A stretch of 37,903 nucleotides of DNA from contig JAAZEB010000090.1 in the NCBI GenBank assembly GCA_012512505.1, forward strand, positions 1 to 37,903. The letters run 5' to 3'. The notes under the pieces are model-generated. The model made no database searches, was not told the origin of the DNA, and was given only the letters and a program-made list of their open reading frames with translations. The stretch comes from Armatimonadota bacterium (GTDB lineage Bacteria > Armatimonadota > JAAZEB01). Below, one piece after another: positions 8,503 to 15,700 of the stretch; positions within the stretch are counted from its first letter, which is position 1; each line of letters starts with the position of its first letter. Position numbers and translations under genes: made by a program.

Positions 8503-9816
8503 ATGGGAGAGGGTCCGCTCCTCCGGCCGGTGGTGCCGGAGAACACGGAGTTCGTCTTGCTGTCGTTCGAGGGCCCCGATCAGTACGCGATGGCCGGCGG
8601 CCTGGGCGTGCGCGTCACCGAGCTGTCGCGCGCGCTGGCCGAGGCCGGCTTCAGAACGCACCTGTTCTTCATTGGCGACCCGAACAAGCCGCCGGTGGAG
8701 GCGGGTGGCGGCCGCCTCATCCTGCGGCGGTGGTCGCAGTGGATCAGCCGCTACTACCCCAACGGGGTGTACGAGGGCGAGAAACAGAAGGTCTACGACT
8801 TCAGCGCCAGCGTGCCGGGCGTGGTGATCGACGAGGTGGTCGCCCCGGCGCTGCGCGAAGGACGCACCACGGTGGTGATGGGCGAGGAGTGGCACACCGC
8901 CGGCACGATGAGCGCGCTGAGCGACCAGCTACACGCCCGGGGCCTGCGCGACCAGGCGCTGCTGCTGTGGAACGCCAACCACACCATGGGCTTCGAGAAC
9001 ATCGACTTCCCCCGCCTCAACTTCACCACCACCATCACCACCGTCAGCCACTACATGAAGCACACCTTGTGGATCTGGGGCATCAACCCGCTGGTGATCC
9101 CCAACGGGATCCCCGGCCGGTTGCTCTCCCCCCTCGATGAGGGCGCGGTGCGGGCGGTCCGCGCCGCCGTCGGCGGCGACCTGATGCTCGTCAAGGTGGG
9201 GCGCTGGGACCCGGATAAGCGGTGGAACATGGCGATGCATGCCGTGGCCCGCCTGCGCAGCATGGGGCTCAACCCGCGCCTCGTCTGCCGGGGCGGCATC
9301 GAGCCGTACGAGGGAGAGGTGCTGCACACGGCGCGCTCGCTAGGCCTGCGTGTGCAGGACGTGCCGGCGCCCGAGAGCCAGGACGTGGGGGGCTGGTGCG
9401 CGGCGCTATCCGGCGCCAGCGAGGCGGACGTGATCAACCTGAAGTTCTTCGTGCCGGAAGAACTCCTCCGCTTGCTCTACGCCGGGGCCGATGCCGTGCT
9501 GGCGAACAGCGGCAAGGAACCGTTCGGCATCGTCGGCCTGGAGGTGATGGCCAGCGGCGGCATCGCCGTCACCGGCGCCACCGGGGAGGAGTACGCGCGC
9601 GCCTTTGACAACGCCATCGTGCTGGAAACGGACAACGCCGACGAGATCGTCACTTCGTTGGCGTACCTCCAGGAGCACCCGGAGCAGGCACAGCAGATGC
9701 GCGCCGCCGCCCGAGCAACGGCAGCCGAATACACCTGGGCGCGCGTCGTCGAGCTGTTGTGCCGGCGGGTGCAATTTCTCGCCACCAGCCAGAGCCTCGC
9801 GCGGGCTGCCCGCTAG
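8503..9816 (+). CDS. GT4-family glycosyltransferase
   Basis: The 437-residue product has a GT-B fold. The N-terminal half opens with a strand and the glycine loop AMAGGLGVRVTELSRALAEAG. The C-terminal half has VKVGRWDPDKRW (start of the donor-binding domain) and SGKEPFGIVGLEVMASGG, an E-x7-E motif (E339/E347) typical of retaining GT4 enzymes. Its neighbours suggest it extends or primes an alpha-glucan, or builds a glucose-containing polymer, using the nucleotide sugar from the preceding gene; donor and acceptor cannot be read from sequence. The start is the ATG after GGAAGGAGAAAGCGGTA. It ends 89 bases before the GH57 gene, with which it is probably co-transcribed. Confidence 0.88.
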   Translation: MGEGPLLRPVVPENTEFVLLSFEGPDQYAMAGGLGVRVTELSRALAEAGFRTHLFFIGDPNKPPVEAGGGRLILRRWSQWISRYYPNGVYEGEKQKVYDFSASVPGVVIDEVVAPALREGRTTVVMGEEWHTAGTMSALSDQLHARGLRDQALLLWNANHTMGFENIDFPRLNFTTTITTVSHYMKHTLWIWGINPLVIPNGIPGRLLSPLDEGAVRAVRAAVGGDLMLVKVGRWDPDKRWNMAMHAVARLRSMGLNPRLVCRGGIEPYEGEVLHTARSLGLRVQDVPAPESQDVGGWCAALSGASEADVINLKFFVPEELLRLLYAGADAVLANSGKEPFGIVGLEVMASGGIAVTGATGEEYARAFDNAIVLETDNADEIVTSLAYLQEHPEQAQQMRAAARATAAEYTWARVVELLCRRVQFLATSQSLARAAR

Positions 9817-9905
9817 CGCCGCTCGTGGTGGGCGCGGGGCGCTGCCACCCCTCGCCCTGGAAGCGGAATACAGCCAGGCCAATCTGGGATGGGAGGAGGA
9901 GCCCT

Positions 9906-11117
9906 TTGGCTGAGCATCTGGTCACCTACACGGTCGTCCACCAGCCGCGCCGCCTGAAGCTGCCGGCGCAGCCGATCCCAACCGGCGCATCGCCCGACGA
10001 TATCGCCCGGTGCCTGTTCGACGAGAAGATGAACGAGCGCTACCTGCATAAGGTGGCGGAGTGGTGCTACTATCCGGCCACGCGCATGTTCCTGGAGATG
10101 GTGCAGGAGCAGGACTACCACCTCTCCATCGGCTTCTCGCTCTCGTTTCTGCGCCAGGCGCAGCTATGGGATCGCGAGCTGCTGGAGCTGATGCGCCGGC
10201 TGGTGGCCCACCCCAACGTCGAGCTGGTCTGCGTCGAGCCCTACCATTCCTTCCTTTTCTACCTCGATATTGACCTTTTCATCCGCCGCATGCGCTGGGC
10301 GCAGGAGCAGCTCGAGGGCATCTTTGGCAAGCGGCCGGTGGTCACCGACACCACCGAGATGTTCCTCTCCAACGACATCTACTACGCGCTGGACAAGGCG
10401 GGCTTTCGCGCCGCGGTGCTGGATGGCCGCGAGTGGGTGATGAACTGGCGCGAGACGACGCACCTCTACAACTACGGCGGCCGGCCGCTGGTGCTGTTTC
10501 CGCGCCACTACAAGCTCAGCGACGACGTGGGCTACCGCTTCTCCAACAAGGGCTGGGAAGGGTGGCCGCTGCAGGCCAGCACCTACGCCCACTGGCTGCG
10601 CGAGGCGATGGGGGAGTTTGTCTTCCTCGCCTGGGACTACGAGACGTTCGGCGAGCACCACTCGCGCGACACCGGGATCTTCGAGTTCATGCGCGCGCTG
10701 CCCGGCGAGCTGAAGTACCGCGGCGTGCAGACGCTCACCCCCTCGGAGGCGATCGCCCGGTTTGCCGACCGCATCTACGACATGCCGCTGCCGCAGCACC
10801 CCTCCACCTGGGCGGGCAGCGGCGGCGTGGAGTTCTTCCTTGGCAACTCGGTGCAGCAGTCGATCTTCCAGTTGATGCACCACGCCTACAACAAGGCGCG
10901 GCTGACGGAGAACCCGGAGCTGATCGACCTGGCCCTGTGGCTGATGCAGTCGGACAACCTCCACCTGATCCAGTGGTTCGGGCGCTTCGGCCAGGAGGCA
11001 GAGGTGAGCGCCTACTTCACCCCGCAGGAGTGGTGGTCACTGGGGCCGGCAGGGATCGCCAACGATATGCAGCAGGTGTACCGCAACTTCATCATGGCAT
11101 TGGATGCGCATATGTGA
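9906..11117 (+). CDS. Glycoside hydrolase family 57 (alpha-amylase / 4-alpha-glucanotransferase type)
   Basis: The protein (403 aa) shows the GH57 motifs in order: HQP (residues 12-14), GFSLSF, a nucleophile motif DTTEMFLSND (E151) and the acid/base motif LAWDYETFGEHHS (D244). GH57 enzymes are retaining (beta/alpha)7-barrel enzymes that hydrolyse, transfer or branch alpha-1,4-glucans. The length and a short helical C-terminus (HAYNKARLTENPELIDLALW) fit the minimal amylase-like group rather than the longer branching enzymes, but the reaction cannot be fixed from motifs. Start is TTG 9906, preceded by GGGAGGAGGAG at good spacing; the product then begins MAEHLVTYTVVHQP. The frame stays open upstream but overlaps the end of the GT4 gene without a better start. 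Confidence 0.9.
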   Translation: MAEHLVTYTVVHQPRRLKLPAQPIPTGASPDDIARCLFDEKMNERYLHKVAEWCYYPATRMFLEMVQEQDYHLSIGFSLSFLRQAQLWDRELLELMRRLVAHPNVELVCVEPYHSFLFYLDIDLFIRRMRWAQEQLEGIFGKRPVVTDTTEMFLSNDIYYALDKAGFRAAVLDGREWVMNWRETTHLYNYGGRPLVLFPRHYKLSDDVGYRFSNKGWEGWPLQASTYAHWLREAMGEFVFLAWDYETFGEHHSRDTGIFEFMRALPGELKYRGVQTLTPSEAIARFADRIYDMPLPQHPSTWAGSGGVEFFLGNSVQQSIFQLMHHAYNKARLTENPELIDLALWLMQSDNLHLIQWFGRFGQEAEVSAYFTPQEWWSLGPAGIANDMQQVYRNFIMALDAHM

Positions 11118-11189
11118 GTGCCGCTGAGGGTAAGGAAACCCTGGGCGTTCCGGATCGTGGGCGCGGGGCGGCACAGCGAAGGAGTGGCG

Positions 11190-11615
11190 ATGAACCTGGT
11201 CATCTACATCGATGGCTCGCGGGCGGCCGAGGACGCGGTACGCTACGCCGCGCGCTGGTGCCCGCCCGAAACCCGGGTTGTCCTGCTCCATGTGGTGCCC
11301 TCGGGCCGGGAGGCGGCGTTGCACAACGCCGAGAAGGTGCTGGCGCGCAGCTCGGCGCTGTTCCGCTCCCTGGCAGGCACCCAGCGGGAAGTGACCACGC
11401 GCCTGGAGGTGGGCAACGCCGTCACCCGCATCACCGAGGTGGCCGATGCCCTGGACGCCGACGCGATCATCATGGGGTCGCACGACGTGGGCGCCCTTCC
11501 CCGCTCGCAGGTGCTCGGCCAGGCCGCGGAGGACACGGTGGCCGCCACCAACCGACCGGTGGTCCTCGTCTTCCCCGAAGGTAGCGAGGTCGTGCCGGCC
11601 GCCAGCATTCATTGA
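11190..11615 (+). CDS. UspA-family universal stress protein
   Basis: A 141-residue single Usp domain. It starts with the beta strand NLVIYIDGS, continues with VVLLHVVPSG, and has the C-terminal block DADAIIMGSHDVGALPRSQ followed by VLGQAAEDTV and NRPVVLVFP. The usual ATP-binding signature G-x2-G-x9-G-(S/T) is altered: the last Gly is followed by Gln rather than Ser/Thr, so nucleotide binding is uncertain. It sits between the GH57 and GH15 genes in the same direction (72 and 65 bases away), suggesting that it responds to the same conditions as glucan turnover. Start ATG 11190 has GAAGGAG before it. Confidence 0.85.
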   Translation: MNLVIYIDGSRAAEDAVRYAARWCPPETRVVLLHVVPSGREAALHNAEKVLARSSALFRSLAGTQREVTTRLEVGNAVTRITEVADALDADAIIMGSHDVGALPRSQVLGQAAEDTVAATNRPVVLVFPEGSEVVPAASIH

Positions 11616-11624
11616 GGTTGGTCT

Positions 11625-11661
11625 GAGTGAGTGGTGAGCCGCCACCACTCACCACTCACTC
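11625..11661 (+). other. Perfect 14-bp palindrome before the GH15 gene
   Basis: GAGTGAGTGGTGAG (11625-11638) is the exact reverse complement of CTCACCACTCACTC (11648-11661), with a 9-nt loop. It occupies nearly the whole USP-GH15 gap and ends 20 bases before the GH15 start codon. It lacks a T-run. Operator, attenuator and mRNA-stabilising roles are all possible. Confidence 0.6.
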
Positions 11662-11680
11662 CCCAGAGAGGCACACGCAG

Positions 11681-13633
11681 TTGGACCAGTCTTTCGGCAT
11701 TGTCGGCAACGGGCGCGTCCTGGCGAAGGTTCTGGCCGACGGCACCGTCACCGAGCTCTTCTTCCCATCCGTCGGCTTCTACCGGCACATCCTGCAGTCG
11801 CAGTTTGGGCTGGTGGACCGGGCCGGCAACGTGCGCTGGCTGGGCGACAAACGGCTCGACCACCGGCAGCGCTACCTGGAAGACACCAACGTGCTGGTCA
11901 CCACCGCCCAGCACGCCGGCCTTCAGATCGAGGTGACCGACTTCGTCCACCCGGTTCACGACGTGCTGGTGCGCAAGGCGGAGCTGCGCAACCACGCCGC
12001 CACCCCGACCACCCTCGCCTTCGCCCACATGGACGCCGCGTCGCTGGAAGAGAACCGCGACCTGTTCGGCTACAACCTCGCCTACTACGATTCCCGGGTC
12101 GACTGCCTCGTGCGCTTTCGCGGCCACCCGTTCGACAGCAGCATGGAAGGGCACGTCGTCCTGCTGGCGGCGGCCGTGCCCTCGCAGGATGCCTTCCAGT
12201 GCGGCGTGGCCTACGAGCGGGAGGGCGACCGGATCGATGCCTACGTGGACCTTTCGGACGGCGACCTTCAGGGCAACGACTACGCCTCGGATGAAACCCG
12301 GGGGGTGACAACCGGCCTGCTGTGGAAGCTGACGGTGCCGCCGGGCGAGATGCGCACCCTCACCGTGCTGTTTGCCGGCGGGCCCACCCTGGATGCCGCG
12401 GAGCGCCTGCTTCGGACGGTGCGCGCCATCCCCGCCGAGCAACTCCTGGCGGAAACGGTCGCCTACTGGAAGGAATGGCTGGCGCCTGGGGCCGCCTGGT
12501 CGACACGCATCGGTGATCCGCGCCTGCGCAGCCTCTACCGGCGCTCGCTGTTGGTGAACAAGCTGCTTCAAGATGCCAACTACGGCGCGATCATCGCCGC
12601 GCCCGCCGTGGCGCCGGACTACCGCTATTGCTGGGTGCGCGACGGCGCGTTTGTCGCCTGGGCGCTCGGCACCGCCGGCTACCACGCCGAGGCCGCCGCT
12701 TTCTACCGTTGGTGCGCCCGCACCCAAACGGCGAACGGCCTCTGGTGCCAAAACCACTACACCGACGGGCGCCGCCACTGGCCGGGCATCCAGGTGGATC
12801 AGGTGGGTACCGCCATCTGGGGCATGCACCAGCATTACCTGCACACCGGCGACCGCCACTTCCTCTCCGAGTTGTGGCCCACGGTGCGGCGGGCCGCCGA
12901 GTACATCCTGTCGCGCACCGACACCGCCAACGGCCTGGTCTACTCCGAACAAGACCTGTGGGAAGAGAGCGGGGGCCACCTAACCTACACCAACGCGGCC
13001 TGCCAGGCGGGGCTGCGCGCTGCCGCCGACATCGCCCACGAGGTGGGGGCGTCCTCCACCGGCGATGTCTACCGCCAGGCCGCCGGGCGGCTGCGGGCCC
13101 GCATCCAGCAGCACCTGGTGCAAGAGGGAGCGTACGTGGGCGCGCTGGAGCCGCACCGTGCGTTTCGCGTTCGCGCCGATTACGTGGTAGACGTCAGCAT
13201 TGTCGGCCTGGCCGTGCCGTTCGGCGTCGTCGACGCGCGGTCGCCGGCGCTCGTGCGCGCGGTGGAGTGGATCGAGGGCGCCTGCGAGTACCCAGTTCGC
13301 GGCGTGGGGCGCTATGCCAGCGACCTGTTCATGGGCGGCAACCCCTGGCCGCTGAGCGCGCTGTGGCTCTCGCTCTACTACGTTCACGCCGGGCAGTGGC
13401 CACCCCCTCGCGAGCACCTGGAGTGGTGCCTGGCACACACCACCCCACACGGGTTCATCGCCGAGCAGCAGGACAAGCGCACCGGCGCTCCTGTCTCGGC
13501 GATGCCGCTCGCCTGGGCGCACGCCTGGTTCACCGCGCTGATGCACGCCCTCGTTGCCCGCGGCGTCTGGCGCACGCCCACCCCAGACCCCGCGTCCGAA
13601 AGCAGCCGTCTCACTGGCACACCCCCACCCTAG
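11681..13633 (+). CDS. Glycoside hydrolase family 15 (glucoamylase / glucodextranase type)
   Basis: The product (650 aa, no signal peptide) has an N-terminal beta-sandwich (~1-270) and a C-terminal (alpha/alpha)6 barrel. GH15 enzymes release beta-glucose from non-reducing ends with inversion. Barrel motifs seen: YRYCWVRDGAFVAWAL, QVDQVGTAIWGM, DLWEESGGHLTYTNA (catalytic acid E428 or E429) and GFIAEQQDKRTGAPVSAMPL with LAWAHAWF (catalytic base E595). Lack of a signal implies an intracellular glucan substrate. TTG 11681 was chosen because AGAGAGG precedes it and the domain begins at once (LDQSFGIVGNG). A GTG at 11627 is in frame but would translate the palindrome and has no good ribosome-binding site. 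Last gene of the island. Confidence 0.92.
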   Translation: MDQSFGIVGNGRVLAKVLADGTVTELFFPSVGFYRHILQSQFGLVDRAGNVRWLGDKRLDHRQRYLEDTNVLVTTAQHAGLQIEVTDFVHPVHDVLVRKAELRNHAATPTTLAFAHMDAASLEENRDLFGYNLAYYDSRVDCLVRFRGHPFDSSMEGHVVLLAAAVPSQDAFQCGVAYEREGDRIDAYVDLSDGDLQGNDYASDETRGVTTGLLWKLTVPPGEMRTLTVLFAGGPTLDAAERLLRTVRAIPAEQLLAETVAYWKEWLAPGAAWSTRIGDPRLRSLYRRSLLVNKLLQDANYGAIIAAPAVAPDYRYCWVRDGAFVAWALGTAGYHAEAAAFYRWCARTQTANGLWCQNHYTDGRRHWPGIQVDQVGTAIWGMHQHYLHTGDRHFLSELWPTVRRAAEYILSRTDTANGLVYSEQDLWEESGGHLTYTNAACQAGLRAAADIAHEVGASSTGDVYRQAAGRLRARIQQHLVQEGAYVGALEPHRAFRVRADYVVDVSIVGLAVPFGVVDARSPALVRAVEWIEGACEYPVRGVGRYASDLFMGGNPWPLSALWLSLYYVHAGQWPPPREHLEWCLAHTTPHGFIAEQQDKRTGAPVSAMPLAWAHAWFTALMHALVARGVWRTPTPDPASESSRLTGTPPP

Positions 13634-13653
13634 CCAGGGGTGCCAGAAAAGCC

Positions 13654-13714
13654 AACCGCCCTGCGGGCGCAGCTAGGCGAACTGGAAGTTCGCCCCTATG
13701 CCCACAGGGCGGTT
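13654..13714. terminator. Nested hairpin between convergent genes
   Basis: AACCGCCCTG (13654-13663) pairs with CAGGGCGGTT (13705-13714). Inside, GGCGAACT (13676-13683) pairs with AGTTCGCC (13687-13694). Being symmetrical and placed between the stop of the GH15 gene and the stop of the opposite-strand YjbH-like gene, it could serve as a bidirectional terminator, although T-runs are weak. Confidence 0.55.
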
Positions 13715-13835
13715 GATAGGGAAGGTCTGCCAGGCGCACGGTATTGCGCCCGGCGGCTCGGCCGGCGCTGGGAGGCCGACGGCACTGCCGGTGCCGGCCG
13801 AGGGGACGGGAGGCGCTTGCCTGCCCGCTCCTGGG

Positions 13836-14453
13836 TCAGAACCGCGTGTTGTAGCTGCCGCCGATGCCGAACTCCTCACTGACGAAGCCGGCATCAATGC
13901 GGAAGCCCCGGGCCAACCCCAGGCGGATTCCGGCGTTCACGTCCTCGCTATCGTACTCCACCATCAGCAGCACGTTCTCGGCCAGCGGCAGGTCTACCCC
14001 GGCGAAGATGCCGTCGTAGATGCCCCCGCCCAGCCCCAGGTGACCGCGCAGGGGGAACCCACCCACATTCGTCAGCCGCTTGCTGATCACCCCATAGGGG
14101 GACGAATCGATCTCATCCGCGACGTCCCACCACCCAACGGCAAGGCCAACGCCGGTCGGCGTCTCGGGGATCAGGCGGTATTTGGCTTGCGCGGTGAACC
14201 GCTCGTCACTGCCCCGATTCGGGTCGAACCAGACGACGCCGGCTTCCAGCCCCGCGGCGAGCGCCACGTTGCCGGCGGCAATGTTCGCATTGTCCGAGAT
14301 GTGGTGGAAGGCCACGTTCCACTCGCGCGTGTCCAGCGCATCGGCAGTCGGAGTGTTCAGCAACCCCGTCATGCCCAGGAAGCTTGGTGCCGCACTTGCG
14401 GGCACCGTCGCCACCACCATGCAGACCAGCAGGGAAAGAACCCCCCTCTTCAA
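13836..14453 (-). CDS. YjbH-like outer-membrane-type protein
   Basis: The 205-residue protein has a Lys/Arg start, a hydrophobic signal peptide ending near VPASA-AP, and alternating beta-rich sequence ending in an aromatic residue (GGSYNTRF), typical of outer-membrane barrels. FLGMTGLLNTPTADALDTRE matches the start of YjbH/DUF940-type proteins linked to exopolysaccharide production, but it is much shorter than enterobacterial YjbH (~700 aa) and probably forms a small barrel. The start codon is TTG at 14453, fixed by AAGGAGG six bases upstream. It lies 56 bases after the PfkB-like kinase gene, so the two are probably one transcription unit. Confidence 0.7.
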   Translation of the reverse strand: MKRGVLSLLVCMVVATVPASAAPSFLGMTGLLNTPTADALDTREWNVAFHHISDNANIAAGNVALAAGLEAGVVWFDPNRGSDERFTAQAKYRLIPETPTGVGLAVGWWDVADEIDSSPYGVISKRLTNVGGFPLRGHLGLGGGIYDGIFAGVDLPLAENVLLMVEYDSEDVNAGIRLGLARGFRIDAGFVSEEFGIGGSYNTRF

Positions 14454-14509
14454 AGCGCACCTCCTTCGTGTACCATGCGGTCCGCCTCCTGGCGCCGCTC
14501 AGCTAAAGT

Positions 14510-15586
14510 CTACCCCGGCTTTACACCGCCCAAACCAGCGCACGGCGGGAGATCCCACCGCTCAGGGATACGGCCCCACTGTTCCAAAAGCTCCTGTGGC
14601 GAGGCGGTGCCGGTCATGCCCAGCTTCTGAACGGTGATGGAGGCCACCAGGTTGCCGAAAAAGGCGGCTGCCGGCCAGTCGGCGCCGGCACAGCGCGCGC
14701 ACACTATGCCCGCCGTGGTGCTGTCGCCCGCACCGACCGGATCGACTGGGCCCGACACCGGCACTGCCGGGATCGGGCAGGTCTCCGTGGCACTGCAGAC
14801 GAGGCTGCCCTCCGCGCCCAGGGTGACGATCACCGGTTGGCCCGTGCGTGCGGCCAACTGCTGGCCGAGAGTACCGGCTTCGGCCGAATCGAGCGCCTCT
14901 CCCGCCGGGCTTCCCAGCGCCCGGGCTAGCTCGGCGCGATTCGGCTTGGTCACTACGCCACGGAATTCGCCGATCCGCTCGCGCGAGTCGGCAAAGAAGA
15001 GAGCCGTCGGATGCGCCGCCGCCAGGTCGGCCAGCACCGCGCGCACGCGGTCGGTGATCACGCCGCAGTTGCGCTCCGACACCTGGTCGGCGATGATCAC
15101 GGCATCCACCTGCGGGGCCAGACGCCGCAGCGCCGCGATGAGGCGCTCCTCCACGGCGGCGGGAAGCGGGGCGCGATTCTTGTGGTCGAGGCGCTCCAGC
15201 TCACACTCGCCGGCGGGGTCGCGGCGCATCGGCTTGGTGTAGGTGGGGGTGAACCACTCCGGGAGGAGCAGGAGGTCATCGAGGCACGTGCCGAGCGCCT
15301 GCAGGCCCCGGCGCAGCACGTAACCTTCGCCATCGTCGCCGATGGCGCCCACCAGCCGGATCGCCCCCGCCCCAAGCGCCGCCAGGTTGGCCACTACCGT
15401 GCCCGCGGCCCCCGGGGAACAGCGCCGCGCCACCACCTGATGGCAGGTTCGGCCGGTCTCCAGGGAAGTCTCCGCCAGCGCCGGGTCAATCACGAGGTAT
15501 TGATCGAGGAAGAAGTCGCCCACCACCGCCAGGCGCAGGCGCGGGAAACGGCCCAGCAGATCGCGCAGGTGCTCTTGGCGCATCAT
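14510..15586 (-). CDS. PfkB/ribokinase-family sugar kinase, RfaE/HldE-like
   Basis: The protein (358 aa) phosphorylates a sugar or sugar phosphate with ATP. It begins LRLAVVGDFFLDQYLVIDP, very like the start of heptose-7-phosphate kinase RfaE/HldE (VVGD.mLD.Y). The glycine-rich substrate region GAAGTVVANLAALGA follows, then VTLGAEGSLV and the anion-hole/catalytic motif DPVGAGDSTTAG (catalytic Asp ~288). There is no fused nucleotidyltransferase. A heptose kinase would fit an LPS-bearing diderm, but PfkB substrates cannot be read from sequence. ATG 15586 (of two adjacent ATGs) was chosen, with CAGGAG nine bases upstream; the open frame extends further without a better site. Probably co-transcribed with the YjbH-like gene. 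Confidence 0.82.
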   Translation of the reverse strand: MMRQEHLRDLLGRFPRLRLAVVGDFFLDQYLVIDPALAETSLETGRTCHQVVARRCSPGAAGTVVANLAALGAGAIRLVGAIGDDGEGYVLRRGLQALGTCLDDLLLLPEWFTPTYTKPMRRDPAGECELERLDHKNRAPLPAAVEERLIAALRRLAPQVDAVIIADQVSERNCGVITDRVRAVLADLAAAHPTALFFADSRERIGEFRGVVTKPNRAELARALGSPAGEALDSAEAGTLGQQLAARTGQPVIVTLGAEGSLVCSATETCPIPAVPVSGPVDPVGAGDSTTAGIVCARCAGADWPAAAFFGNLVASITVQKLGMTGTASPQELLEQWGRIPERWDLPPCAGLGGVKPG

Positions 15587-15700
15587 TCGCTCGCACTCCT
15601 GCCCCCAGGTTAGGCCCCGCGCGCTGGTTCTCCTGCCGCCGCGCCGGAGCAATTACCCTGAAAACAGCCTCTTGCGGCCAGCGGCGGTTTGGGGGGCCGC

